DNA of 64,000 nt from Collinsella sp. (GTDB taxonomy: Bacteria > Actinomycetota > Coriobacteriia > Coriobacteriales > Coriobacteriaceae), in assembly GCA_019414345.1 (NCBI GenBank), contig DXMF01000024.1:7726-71725 (forward strand). The letters run 5' to 3'. Of the stretch, positions 26,530 to 35,639 are shown in pieces (the first letter of the stretch is position 1; each line of letters opens with the position of its first letter). The translations under genes were made by a program, and so were the position numbers. The notes below the pieces were generated by a model that was not told the origin of the DNA, made no database searches, and worked only from the letters and a program-made list of their open reading frames with translations.

Positions 26530-27549
26530 ATGCCTTCAACCCTTCCCGCTCCCATCGATAAGCTCGCCATTGTCGTCGTTACGTACAAGCGCCAGGAACT
26601 CCTGGCCAACTTGTTCGACTCCATGACCGAGCTCACGGCAACGCCCTGGCGCATCGTGATTGTCGATAACGAGAATTCGCGCGAGACCGAGGCCATGTGC
26701 TCCGCATTCAACGAGCGCCTGGCCAACCTGTGGGGCATCGACACCGAGCAACCCGACGCGCAGGGCGGCACCGACCGTGTCATCTACGCCCCGCAGCTCG
26801 AAAACGGCGGCGGTGCGGGCGGCTTCTCCGCCGGCACCAGATGCGCCTACGACCTGGGCGCTCAGTGGTTCTGGGTGATGGACGACGATGTGCTCGTCAT
26901 CCCCGAAGGCATCGAGCGTCTTGCCAAGTGGACCGACCGCTACGACGTCATCCAGGGTTCGCGCCTGGACTTTGACGGCGGCGCCTTCTTTTGGCAATAC
27001 CAACTCATCCTTTCGCTCGGCATTCCCAACCCTGTCGCCAAGTGGGACCTGGGACCCGAGGGCTACCGCGCCATGAACCAGCTATGCTTTGAGGGCGGCA
27101 TGTTCTCGCGCCGCGTGGTCGACAAGATTGGCCTGCCCGACGCGCGCTTCTTTATCTACGGCGACGATGCCTGCTATGGCTACGTGGCCAGCCAGCACTT
27201 CCCCGCCGCCGTTGTTGCCGACGTGGTGCTTAAGCGCGCCCGCGCCGTCTCTAACTGGGATATCGCCGGCAAGCGCCAGCTCAACTCTACGAGCGACACC
27301 AACCGCTACTACATCATGCGCAACCGAGGCTTCCTCGCTCGCTATATGCAGATCTACGGTGACTACCACCCCATGCTGTTCCGCCTGGGCAATGCCGCGA
27401 CCTTCTGCAAGGAATTCATTCGCCTGGCTGCGGTCGATAAGTGCTTTAAGACCGGCATTCCGGCGCTGTGCCGCGGCATGAAGGACGCCCGCAAGATCGT
27501 CAAGGACCCCAACTGGAAGCCCATGCCGCCCATGAAGGACACCGAGTAA
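26530..27549 (+). CDS. GT2 glycosyltransferase, galactofuranosyltransferase-like
   Basis: A 339-aa protein from the ATG at 26530 (AAAGGA upstream); an earlier in-frame ATG at 26395 would add 45 unlikely residues. Motifs are LAIVVVTYKRQELLANLFDS, IVDNENS, ENGGGAGGFSAGTRCAYDLG and WFWVMDDDV. The long Gly run before GFSAG and the WFWVMDDDV site are typical of GlfT1/GlfT2-like galactofuranosyl or rhamnopyranosyl transferases. Transcribed divergently from the GT2 operon and convergent with the AAA-ATPase gene. Function in surface glycan synthesis is likely; the exact sugar is inference. Confidence 0.85.
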   Translation: MPSTLPAPIDKLAIVVVTYKRQELLANLFDSMTELTATPWRIVIVDNENSRETEAMCSAFNERLANLWGIDTEQPDAQGGTDRVIYAPQLENGGGAGGFSAGTRCAYDLGAQWFWVMDDDVLVIPEGIERLAKWTDRYDVIQGSRLDFDGGAFFWQYQLILSLGIPNPVAKWDLGPEGYRAMNQLCFEGGMFSRRVVDKIGLPDARFFIYGDDACYGYVASQHFPAAVVADVVLKRARAVSNWDIAGKRQLNSTSDTNRYYIMRNRGFLARYMQIYGDYHPMLFRLGNAATFCKEFIRLAAVDKCFKTGIPALCRGMKDARKIVKDPNWKPMPPMKDTE

Positions 27550-27572
27550 CGGAGCCGAAAACACCTCGGCGC

Positions 27573-29372
27573 TTAAAGCCGCTGGCACACCGTAGCCACA
27601 TGCCGTCCATCAAACCCGAACCCCCAGCGCACGCGGCCAACGCCGGGTCGCGGCACACGGATTTCGTCGATGCCGTCGCGCTCTATGTCGAGCAGCGCCT
27701 GCACGGCCAGCAATTCCAGGCCCAGCGCATCCACACCGGGGTCATACATCATGTTGATCGTTATCAGCGGACGTTCATCGAGCATACCGATCGTATCGGC
27801 TATGTCGAACACGGCGCCCGTAGGAAAAACCTGGATGTCCCAGCGATCCGCGCCACACTTTCGCCTCGAAGCAGGATTGGCATAGCCCGGCAATCCAAAG
27901 CAGAGTCCTTGCAAGAGTAGGTGATATGGCAGCGGTGTATCTGGGTCGGTCACACCGATTCCCGCATCTCCCAAGATGCGGCTTAGCGCCCGCCTCACGG
28001 TATCCTCGTTCCCATGGCACAGCCCGTCGCGAAACGCATCGACGTCTCGAATGTCTTCTGAAGCGCACTCAAACCACTCAATAATCACTAGACGCAAGGC
28101 CTGGCGAAGCTCGTTATTGGGCAATCGCAAAGCACAGAGGCGATCGCCATACTCTGGCTCCTCAGTCATATCTGTCGTCAGGAAACCTGACAGATACAGC
28201 GCCGTCCACAAGCCATCATCAGGCGAGGCCTCTAGCCCCGCAGCGCCCAAACAAAGCGGGACCCCAACGCATCCATGGGCCTCGAGCAAATCAAACAAGA
28301 CCGAAAGGCGGTCGAGATTCCAGTCACTAACTACCCTACTCAGGCAATCCGCATACCCATACAGATCGGCACGCACGGGCGCCGTGCAGCCTCGGTCCAA
28401 AAACCCAATCACACGCTCTGGACTCGAGCAATAGGCCCTGCCAAACCGATACCCCTCGAGCCATTCACGCGCATCATCCAGGTATTCCTCGCGCCCAGCA
28501 TGATTCAGCAGAGCCTCGGCCTCGGCATCCGAAAAGCCGAACCAACGGTCACACCAGGTCGAAAGCGGCGTCGTCAGACAATACGAGCAGCAGTGCAAAG
28601 AAAGCGCCGCTTCGGCAGGGCCGGGATACTCCCCCATCAGACACGTCAGCCGCAACGAATCGCGCGCAGTGGCAATGGCGTCAAACAGCGCACGGTCAAG
28701 TAGTTCTGCCGGATCGGCGTCGGAAGCGTCCCTCGCGCTCGCACGGCGAGACCACGCCGCATCGTACCCATCAACGAGCAATACAACCTGCTCATCGCAG
28801 GCAATCTCCAGCAGCTCTATGAGCACGCCAAGCACCGAGGCGACCTCATCCTCGCTCGCCGCGCCACGCGCAACGCGTTCGATGTGACGCACCTTGTCTC
28901 GAGCTAAATCCGGAGCCTCCAAAAGCGCCAGCAGACGAGCGCACTCGCCCGAAAGAGCATCGCGCACGACGTCGGCAATAGCGGCGCCACGCCTCGCAGC
29001 GCCAGAAAAGTCCAGCGATATCACCGGATAGCAAGCGTACTCATCCCGATAGCGCCCGCCGTCTGCATCCCAAATCTGAGCATCGGCAAACAAACGCTGA
29101 CCAGCGCGACTGACCGCCGGACGCTCCAGAAAAGCCCTGAGCATCGACAAGTTCATGCTCTTGCCAAAACCCTCGGGTCGACAGCACACCACAACGGACG
29201 CGTCGCAATCCAACACATCTGCAATAAACATGGTCTTGTCGACCAGCGTGCAGCAACCAAGAGCCTCCGCATAGTCGTGCATGCCAATGGGTAAAGCCGC
29301 ATCGTCGGCACAGCCGATCAAACGCACGCCAAAGCCGGCAGCACAACCATTATTTGCCTGTTCAGACACCAA
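27573..29372 (-). CDS. AAA-ATPase-like protein with degenerate PD-(D/E)XK nuclease domain
   Basis: A 599-aa member of the family that joins an AAA-ATPase-like domain (PF09820 type) to a C-terminal PD-(D/E)XK domain (PF08011 type). The Walker A is RPEGFGKSMNLSML (about residues 65-78) where the family usually has RPRRFGKS. VVLLVDGYDAAW (about 196) is the Walker B. At the C-terminus, where active members carry D...ExK, the sequence reads DIQVFPTGAVFDIADTIG then LITINMMYD, so the ExK pair seems lost. TTG start at 29372 (AGGGGG upstream); GTG at 29369 is an alternative. The high Cys content is unusual. These genes are common in gut bacteria and their role is unknown. Confidence 0.75.
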   Translation of the reverse strand: MVSEQANNGCAAGFGVRLIGCADDAALPIGMHDYAEALGCCTLVDKTMFIADVLDCDASVVVCCRPEGFGKSMNLSMLRAFLERPAVSRAGQRLFADAQIWDADGGRYRDEYACYPVISLDFSGAARRGAAIADVVRDALSGECARLLALLEAPDLARDKVRHIERVARGAASEDEVASVLGVLIELLEIACDEQVVLLVDGYDAAWSRRASARDASDADPAELLDRALFDAIATARDSLRLTCLMGEYPGPAEAALSLHCCSYCLTTPLSTWCDRWFGFSDAEAEALLNHAGREEYLDDAREWLEGYRFGRAYCSSPERVIGFLDRGCTAPVRADLYGYADCLSRVVSDWNLDRLSVLFDLLEAHGCVGVPLCLGAAGLEASPDDGLWTALYLSGFLTTDMTEEPEYGDRLCALRLPNNELRQALRLVIIEWFECASEDIRDVDAFRDGLCHGNEDTVRRALSRILGDAGIGVTDPDTPLPYHLLLQGLCFGLPGYANPASRRKCGADRWDIQVFPTGAVFDIADTIGMLDERPLITINMMYDPGVDALGLELLAVQALLDIERDGIDEIRVPRPGVGRVRWGFGFDGRHVATVCQRL

Positions 29373-29504
29373 AACGTTCCCCCTAAATCACAACACGGTG
29401 CCAATTGTAATGACCTCCTCGCGCGTACCGATGCCGCCGCGCGATCATATCGGGCAACGGTAGCAACAAGAGGTGTGAGGGGGCACAACTAATCGTTGCA
29501 CAAC

Positions 29505-29539
29505 AAAACGGGGCCCGATGCATTCGCACCGGACCCCGT
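29505..29539 (-). terminator. Terminator of the MPKTG-anchored surface protein gene
   Basis: Long stem between 29508-29521 and 29526-29539 (ACGGGGCCCGATGC with a near-complementary arm), followed on the minus strand by TTTTGTTG. Lies about 32 nt after the stop at 29572. Confidence 0.8.
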
Positions 29540-29571
29540 CCCAACTCTTTAATTATCTAGCAACCAAGAGG

Positions 29572-31347
29572 CTACTCCTCAGAGTCGTCCTCTCCAGAAG
29601 CTTTCTTCTGCTGATCGAGCTTATGCTTACCACTTACGATAGACGTAGCGCCCAGCGTGGCCAAGCTCGCGCTGGCAAGGCTCGCCATCACAATCAGATC
29701 GCCCGTCTTGGGCATATTGCCGCCAGATGACTTGGTTGTGGTGGTCGTAGTGGTCACCGTTTTGGAGTCATTTTGCTCCTGGACCTGGTTGTCGGTGTTG
29801 CCCTTACCGCCGTCCTCGCCCTGCTGCTTTCCGTCCTCGGTCTTGTCCTTGTTCTCGTCCTTCTTCTGAGCGGATTTGTCGCCCTTCTCATCAGAGCTAG
29901 GACCCTTATCGGATTCAGCCTTCTCGGAAGCCTTGTCCTTGGAGTCGCCCTTTGCGGCCTCGGTCTTTTCCGTGGAAACCTGATCAGAGTTGTCCTTGTT
30001 CTGAGTCGAGCCATTATTGACGCCAGCCATCAGCGAAGAGCCCAGCGTAGAACCAAGCTGCACGGAGAAAGAAGGCTTCTTGTCCGGCGAAGCAACGGGA
30101 GCGTCCGGCGCCTTATTCGAGTCGTCCTTGGAATCATCGGAATCAGGGACTGCGTCAGAGCCGGAGCCGTTGTTAGAGCCGGTGTCAACGGACGAATCGC
30201 TCGAGCCGGTGGATGAGTTAGAGGTGTCAGCGCCGGTCGAACCAGAAGCGTCGCTGTCCGTATTGCCGGCAGAGCTTGAAGGCGAATCGCCCGCAGCAGA
30301 GCCGTTCGAATCGGAGCCGTTCGAGGTAGAGCCGTCGTTGGTAGTGTCACCAGCAGAGCCATTACCGTCAGCATCGGTCGAGGGCGCATCCATCCTGTCA
30401 TCGTTGACATCGTCACTCGAGCCGTCATTCGAATCAGGTGTCAGCGAGGGCGCCGGCGCAGGCTCGGGCTGCACGGGCGCCGCGGCGGCAGCCTCGTCCT
30501 CAGCGATATAAACCAAGCAGTCCGTTAGCTCGTTGCGGTAGCGGTTCTTCCAGCCCTCATGATACTGGGGCTGGCTCGAATACTTGGTCGCCACGTTATT
30601 GACCACGCTGTTGGAGAGCGCCGTCACAAACTCGCGGTCGGACATATCGTTGGAAAGATTCGCCCAACGGAAGAAGTCCCTGCAACCACCGGTGCCGCAC
30701 ATGTTGGTGATGCTCCACACCATGCCCTTGACGCAATCGGCGCGGCCCGAAATATCAATGCCCAGGCCGCTCTTGAGCCACGCCTCGGTCACCGCATAGT
30801 ACGAGTTGTACGCATACGCATCCTGCAGAGCCGAAAACTCAGCAGGATCGGTGTTATAAGCACCCTGGAAGGCCTCCTGTACAATACGGCCCAGCTCGGT
30901 AAGCTGGTCGTTCTCGTACATGGCATTGCTCGCGTTGGAAATCTCGCTGCCGCGATCAATCGCATCCTTGAGCATGCCGTACTTGGCAGAATCGTAGTTG
31001 TAAACCTGCTTCATAAACGGAATGAGCGACCAACGACGGTCGAACTGGTAATAGCCCAGCGCGTTGTAGCCGTCACCATACGAAAAGCCCTGGTTATAGT
31101 TGCCATGGCTCTCGTACTTGGTAAAGTACTTCATCTCGGGAGTCACGTTGACAAACGAAACGCCCTGGACCGACCTCAGCACGCCCGAGAAGGACTGTTG
31201 GGTGTAAAGGCCCTTATCGATATCGGTGGCATCCGAGGCAACGCCCGGCGTGGGCTCCTCGGCAGCGGCGGGTGCCGGCGCGGAAACGGCGCCAAACGAA
31301 AGCGCCAGCGTCAGGCCCGCGACAATCGCGGAATGCTTGGGCTGCAT
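29572..31347 (-). CDS. Secreted lysozyme-like surface protein with sortase-type anchor
   Basis: A 591-aa protein: signal peptide (1-29), a globular domain (about 50-275), a long Ser/Gly/Asp/Asn then Lys/Glu/Asp-rich linker (about 290-535), and an anchor. The globular domain has KYESHGNYNQGFSYGDGYNA followed by LGYYQFD, an E...G-x-Q arrangement like soluble lytic transglycosylases, and four Cys (DCVKG, MCGTGGC, DCLVY). The C-terminus has MPKTG, a hydrophobic stretch and a KHK charge patch, i.e. a sortase signal with Met in place of Leu. ATG at 31347 with GGGAGG. No sortase gene is in the window. Enzymatic activity is inferred from motif spacing only. Confidence 0.75.
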   Translation of the reverse strand: MQPKHSAIVAGLTLALSFGAVSAPAPAAAEEPTPGVASDATDIDKGLYTQQSFSGVLRSVQGVSFVNVTPEMKYFTKYESHGNYNQGFSYGDGYNALGYYQFDRRWSLIPFMKQVYNYDSAKYGMLKDAIDRGSEISNASNAMYENDQLTELGRIVQEAFQGAYNTDPAEFSALQDAYAYNSYYAVTEAWLKSGLGIDISGRADCVKGMVWSITNMCGTGGCRDFFRWANLSNDMSDREFVTALSNSVVNNVATKYSSQPQYHEGWKNRYRNELTDCLVYIAEDEAAAAAPVQPEPAPAPSLTPDSNDGSSDDVNDDRMDAPSTDADGNGSAGDTTNDGSTSNGSDSNGSAAGDSPSSSAGNTDSDASGSTGADTSNSSTGSSDSSVDTGSNNGSGSDAVPDSDDSKDDSNKAPDAPVASPDKKPSFSVQLGSTLGSSLMAGVNNGSTQNKDNSDQVSTEKTEAAKGDSKDKASEKAESDKGPSSDEKGDKSAQKKDENKDKTEDGKQQGEDGGKGNTDNQVQEQNDSKTVTTTTTTTKSSGGNMPKTGDLIVMASLASASLATLGATSIVSGKHKLDQQKKASGEDDSEE

Positions 31348-31486
31348 AAGATCCTCCCTGCATTGGTGTAGTTAAAGTGCAGTTTGCAAAGATAAAACTA
31401 AGTATTGCAGCTCGCCCGTTGTTGCACAACAACCCCTCGGTAAACGGCAACAACCCTCCGCGAAATCTTAAGGAATTGCGGTCAAC

Positions 31487-31918
31487 CTACAGCTTAATGT
31501 CAAAGTTGATTTCGGGGACGGCGGCCAGGTCGGCCAACGTCACGCCGTCGACATAGTTCTCGATGACCTCGTCAAGGCCACGCCAGAACTTGACGGTGGA
31601 ACACAAGTCACTGCGGGCGCAGCTGTTGTCGATGCCATCGCACGCCACCGGAGCCGTGCTGCCCTCAACGGCACGCAAGATGTCGCCGGCACGCACCTCG
31701 GCCGGGTCCTTGGCCATCATGTAGCCGCCGCCCTTGCCACGCACGCTCTTAAGCAGGTCCGCCTTCATAAGCGGACGCACCAGCTGCTCCAAATACTTTT
31801 GCGAGATATGCTCGCGGTCGGCAACCTCGCGCAAGGCAATCTTGCCCTCGGCGTCGCCCAGCGCCGCGATATAGATCATCAGTCGGAGGGCATAGCGGCC
31901 CTTGGAAGAAATGAGCAT
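31487..31918 (-). CDS. Rrf2 family regulator of Fe-S assembly (IscR/SufR-like)
   Basis: A 143-aa Rrf2 winged-helix regulator: MLISSKGRYALRLMIYIAAL, the recognition region ISQKYLEQLVRPL, then RGKGGGYMMAKDP. Three Cys in CDGIDNSC...DLC (about 93-106) match the cluster ligands of IscR-like members, so it can probably sense Fe-S status. It is divergent from sufCBDSU, with two matching palindromes in the shared gap, which points to control of both itself and the suf operon. ATG at 31918 with a strong GGGAGGG. Confidence 0.9.
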   Translation of the reverse strand: MLISSKGRYALRLMIYIAALGDAEGKIALREVADREHISQKYLEQLVRPLMKADLLKSVRGKGGGYMMAKDPAEVRAGDILRAVEGSTAPVACDGIDNSCARSDLCSTVKFWRGLDEVIENYVDGVTLADLAAVPEINFDIKL

Positions 31919-31938
31919 ACCTACCCTCCCATCGCATC

Positions 31939-31969
31939 TGGGACAACATAACCAGGTTTGTTTGTCCCA
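31939..31969. promoter_or_regulatory. Rrf2-type operator, site 1
   Basis: TGGGACAA (31939-31946), 15-bp spacer, TTGTCCCA (31962-31969): a perfect 8-bp dyad. The spacer shares CAGGTT with site 2 at the same offset. Confidence 0.8.
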
Positions 31970-31982
31970 AATTTAAAGTAAG

Positions 31983-32013
31983 TGGGACAAACACAACAGG
32001 TTATTTTGTCCCA
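31983..32013. promoter_or_regulatory. Rrf2-type operator, site 2
   Basis: TGGGACAA (31983-31990), 15-bp spacer, TTGTCCCA (32006-32013). Same architecture as site 1, with centres 44 bp apart (about four helical turns), so two dimers could sit on one DNA face. Confidence 0.8.
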
Positions 32014-32050
32014 GAATTTGAAAAGTCGAGTGGATTAGTCGGGTTTTCCC

Positions 32051-32078
32051 TTGACTAACGCCGAACCCATAGTAACTT
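32051..32078 (+). promoter_or_regulatory. Candidate suf operon promoter
   Basis: TTGACT (32051-32056) and TAACTT (32073-32078) with a 16-bp spacer, about 60 bp before the sufC start and 37 bp past operator site 2. Confidence 0.5.
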
Positions 32079-32142
32079 TATTCCGAGAAGATTCCTAGGG
32101 TTTAGTACACCTATGAGTACACCATATACAGAGAGGGACAGC

Positions 32143-32943
32143 ATGAGCGCAAATCCGCTGCTTTCCATCGAAGGTCTGACCGCCTCCGTGGACGAGAAGA
32201 CCATCCTCCACAACGTCAACCTTAACGTCGCCGCCGGCGAGACCCACGTGCTGATGGGACCCAACGGCGCCGGCAAGTCCACCCTCGGCCACCTGGTCAT
32301 GGGCGACCCCGTTTACACGGTCAACGACGGCCGCATCGTCTTTGACGGCCAGGACATCACCGAGCTCACCACCGACAAGCGCTCGCGCGCCGGCCTGTTC
32401 CTGAGCTTCCAGGCCCCGGTCGAGATTCCGGGCGTGCCGCTGTCGAGCTTTTTGCGCGCCAGCATCGCCGGCCGCCCCGGCCTGGAGATGAAGGGCAAGG
32501 AGTTCCGCCGTCGCGTCAAGGAACTCGCGGCCGAGCTCAACATGGATACCGCCTACCTCAACCGTGAGCTGGGCGTGGGCTTCTCGGGCGGCGAGAAAAA
32601 GAAGGTCGAGATGCTCCAGCTTTTGCTGCTGCAGCCCAAGCTCGCCATCCTGGACGAGACTGACTCCGGCCTGGACGTCGACGCCCTGTCCACCGTCGGC
32701 CACGGCATGGACGCGTATCGCAAGAGCTGCGACGGCTCCATGCTCATCATCACGCACAACACGCGCATTTTGGAGCACCTGGATGTCGACCGCGTCCACG
32801 TTATGGTCAAGGGCCACATCGTGCGCGAGGACGACGCCTCGCTCATCCCCTGGATCGACAAGAACGGCTTTGAGACCTTCGAGCGCGAGGCCGCCGAGCA
32901 GCGCGCCCAGGCCGAGTCTGCCGCTGCCGAGCAGCAGGCGTAA
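32143..32943 (+). CDS. sufC: Fe-S assembly ATPase SufC
   Basis: A 266-aa ABC ATPase that works with SufB and SufD in Fe-S cluster assembly. Walker A GPNGAGKST, Q-loop LSFQAPVEIPGV, signature FSGGEKKKVE and Walker B LAILDETDSGLD are all present, with the H-loop in ITHNTR. The ATG at 32143 has GAGAGGG; an in-frame ATG at 32113 lacks a ribosome site. The C-terminal ~20 residues are Ala/Glu/Gln-rich. First gene of the operon, 12 bp before sufB. Confidence 0.96.
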   Translation: MSANPLLSIEGLTASVDEKTILHNVNLNVAAGETHVLMGPNGAGKSTLGHLVMGDPVYTVNDGRIVFDGQDITELTTDKRSRAGLFLSFQAPVEIPGVPLSSFLRASIAGRPGLEMKGKEFRRRVKELAAELNMDTAYLNRELGVGFSGGEKKKVEMLQLLLLQPKLAILDETDSGLDVDALSTVGHGMDAYRKSCDGSMLIITHNTRILEHLDVDRVHVMVKGHIVREDDASLIPWIDKNGFETFEREAAEQRAQAESAAAEQQA

Positions 32944-32955
32944 AGGGGCGACGCA

Positions 32956-34368
32956 ATGACCAAGAACCGCACCGAGGTCGCGGACATCGACCGCAGCCTC
33001 TACGACTTCACCTATGGCGAGGAGGGATTCGAGCGCCTCGACGCCGGCATCACGCCCGACATCGTGCGCGAGATCAGCGCCAAAAAGGACGAGCCGCAGT
33101 GGATGCTCGACCTGCGCCTCAAGTCCCTCGAGATCTTCAATCGTTTTCCCGACCCGACGTGGGGCCCCTCCATCGAGGGCCTGGACATGGACAACATCGT
33201 CACCTACGTCAAGCCCAACACCGACCAAAAGCACGACTGGGAGTCGGTGCCCGACGACATCAAGAACACCTTTGAGCGCTTGGGCATCCCCGAGGCCGAG
33301 CGCAGCTACCTGGCGGGCGTCGGCGCGCAGTACGACTCCGAGCTGGTCTACCACAACATGCAGGACACGGCGTCCAAGATGGGCATCGTCTACTCCGGTA
33401 TTGAGGAAGCCCTGCACGATCCGCAGTGGGAGCCGCTCATCCACGAGAAATTCATGACGCTCATCCCGCCCACCGACCACAAGTTTGCGGCCCTGCACGG
33501 CGCCGTGTGGTCGGGCGGCTCGTTTGTCTACGTTCCCAAGGGCACCAAGTTGGACTTCCCGCTGCAGAGCTACTTCCGCCTTAACGCCAAGGGCGCCGGC
33601 CAGTTTGAGCACACGCTCATCATCGTCGAGGACGATGCCGACCTGCACTTTATCGAGGGTTGCTCCGCGCCCAAGTACAACGTGGCCAACCTCCACGCCG
33701 GCGCTGTGGAGCTCTTTGTGGGCAAGCGTGCGCACCTGCGCTACTCGACCATCGAGAACTGGTCCAAGAACATGTACAACCTCAACACCAAGCGTGCGCG
33801 CGTGGACGAGGACGGCGACATCGAGTGGATCAGTGGCTCCTTCGGCAGCCACGTGGGCTACCTCTACCCCATGAGCGTGCTCAACGGCCGCCGCGCCCGC
33901 TCGAGCTTTACCGGCATCACCTTTGCCGGTGCCGGTCAAAACCTCGACACCGGCTGCAAGGTCGTGCTCAACGCACCCGATACCTCGGCAACCGTCGAGA
34001 CCAAGGGCATCTCTAAGAGCGGCGGTATCCAGACCTTCCGCAGCTCCATCGTGGCCACGCCTAAGGCCGAGGGCTCCAAGGCAACCGTGAGCTGCCAGTC
34101 GCTGATGCTCGACGACCAAAGCCGCTCCGACACTATTCCAGCCATGGACATCCGCGCCAAGAACGTCGACATCGGCCACGAGGCCACCATCGGACGTATC
34201 GGCGACGACAAGGTGTTCTACCTGATGAGCCGCGGTATCTCGGAGGAAGAGGCCCGTACCATGATCGTCAACGGCTTTGCCAACCCAGTCTCCAAGGAGC
34301 TGCCGCTGGAGTACGCCGTCGAGATGAACAACCTGATCAAGCTCGAGATGGAAGGAGCGATCGGATAA
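32956..34368 (+). CDS. sufB: Fe-S assembly scaffold SufB
   Basis: A 470-aa SufB, the scaffold on which the cluster is built in the SufBC2D complex. Typical segments are GVGAQYDSELVYHNMQ, VPKGTKLDFPLQSYFRLN, EGCSAPKYNVANLHAGAVEL and the C-terminal GRIGDDKVFYLMSRGISEEEA. Full length for the family. ATG at 32956 with AAAGGGG. Its stop overlaps the sufD start (TAATG). Confidence 0.97.
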   Translation: MTKNRTEVADIDRSLYDFTYGEEGFERLDAGITPDIVREISAKKDEPQWMLDLRLKSLEIFNRFPDPTWGPSIEGLDMDNIVTYVKPNTDQKHDWESVPDDIKNTFERLGIPEAERSYLAGVGAQYDSELVYHNMQDTASKMGIVYSGIEEALHDPQWEPLIHEKFMTLIPPTDHKFAALHGAVWSGGSFVYVPKGTKLDFPLQSYFRLNAKGAGQFEHTLIIVEDDADLHFIEGCSAPKYNVANLHAGAVELFVGKRAHLRYSTIENWSKNMYNLNTKRARVDEDGDIEWISGSFGSHVGYLYPMSVLNGRRARSSFTGITFAGAGQNLDTGCKVVLNAPDTSATVETKGISKSGGIQTFRSSIVATPKAEGSKATVSCQSLMLDDQSRSDTIPAMDIRAKNVDIGHEATIGRIGDDKVFYLMSRGISEEEARTMIVNGFANPVSKELPLEYAVEMNNLIKLEMEGAIG

Positions 34369-35639
34369 TGAAACAGACCACTAACACCGCTGCTACCACC
34401 CTTGAGCAGGTCAACGCGATGCCGGCCGCCACTTGGGGCTGGCTGAAGATGAATCAGACCAAGCTCGAGCTCTCTGACGAGCTTGCCGCCGCTCCCACCG
34501 AGGCCGTTGAGGTCGAGGGCTTGGACGAGCAGTTTACTGGCGTGGCAGACGCGTTCGAAGCCGCCATGGACACCATGGCCGAGCGCTTCCCCGAGCGCCG
34601 CGCCTCCGCCCCCGGCGACGCCGCCGACCGCGCCCGCATCACGCCCGAGACCGAGCTCGACGTGCCCGCCACCTCCATCTACCAGGCCGGCGCCATCAAG
34701 CTCGAGGAGGAGCTCTCCCCTGCCGAGGCCTTCGAGACTGGCATGGGCGAGGCTACCTACACCTACCTGGCCGACCACGCCACCAAGCGCGTCGTCATCG
34801 ATGTGCCCGCATACAAGCACGCCACGGTTACCGTGCGCGTGAGTGGCGTCGACGCTGCCGCGGCCATCGCCGCCATCGATGTCGTCGCCCGTCCGCAGGC
34901 AACGCTCGACCTGCGCATAGCCCTGGACTCCCCCGTTGCCGGCCAAGGCGTCGTGGGCTCCGCGCTACGCGTGTGCGCCCACGAGTACGCCACCGTCAAC
35001 GTGACCTGCACGCAGACGCTCGACGATAGCTGGATCGCGCTCGACGACACCGGCCTGTTCCTGGACGAGGGCGCGCGCGTCAACGTGCAGCACACCGTCC
35101 TGGGTGCTGGCGCCAGCGCCACCGGCCTTGCCGGCGACCTGCTGGGCGATACCGCCAAGGTGACGATCGATACCGATTACCTGGGCGCCCGCGAGCAGGT
35201 GCGCGACTTTAACTACGAGCTGCGCCACCGCGGCCGCAAGACCGAGTGCGAGATCGACGCCAACGGCGTGCTGACTGGCACGTCCAAGAAGGTCTACCGT
35301 GGCACCATCGACCTCGTGCACGGCTGCAAGGGTGCCGTCGGCACCGAGCGCGAGACGGTGCTTTTGGCCAACAAGGGCGTCGACAACAAGACCGTTCCCG
35401 TCATTCTCTGCGACGAGGACGACGTCGCCGGCAACCACGGCGCCACGATCGGCCACGTCCGCGACGAACAACTGTTCTATCTCGCCTGCCGAGGCCTTGA
35501 CCAAAACGCCGCCGAGGACCTGTTCATCCGCGCCAAGCTGGAGGACGCCGCGCTTTCCGCCACCGACGAGCGCACCCGCGCCGCCGTCGTCCGCCTGGGC
35601 AACAACCTGATCGACAACTTTGAAGAGGAGCTCGCATGA
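34368..35639 (+). CDS. sufD: Fe-S assembly protein SufD
   Basis: A 423-aa SufD, paralogous to SufB. The beta-helix core and the C-terminal motif GHVRDEQLFYLACRGLDQNAA are recognisable, and the N-terminal 110 residues are Ala/Glu/Pro-rich and poorly conserved. It overlaps sufB by 1 bp and sufS by 4 bp (ATGA), so translation is coupled through the operon. Confidence 0.93.
   Translation: MKQTTNTAATTLEQVNAMPAATWGWLKMNQTKLELSDELAAAPTEAVEVEGLDEQFTGVADAFEAAMDTMAERFPERRASAPGDAADRARITPETELDVPATSIYQAGAIKLEEELSPAEAFETGMGEATYTYLADHATKRVVIDVPAYKHATVTVRVSGVDAAAAIAAIDVVARPQATLDLRIALDSPVAGQGVVGSALRVCAHEYATVNVTCTQTLDDSWIALDDTGLFLDEGARVNVQHTVLGAGASATGLAGDLLGDTAKVTIDTDYLGAREQVRDFNYELRHRGRKTECEIDANGVLTGTSKKVYRGTIDLVHGCKGAVGTERETVLLANKGVDNKTVPVILCDEDDVAGNHGATIGHVRDEQLFYLACRGLDQNAAEDLFIRAKLEDAALSATDERTRAAVVRLGNNLIDNFEEELA

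Noticed and set aside
32095..34179. 694-codon minus-strand frame over sufC/sufB
   Set aside because: Mirror frame of two certain genes; composition (Val/Gly/His/Ala) is that of a GC-rich reverse complement.
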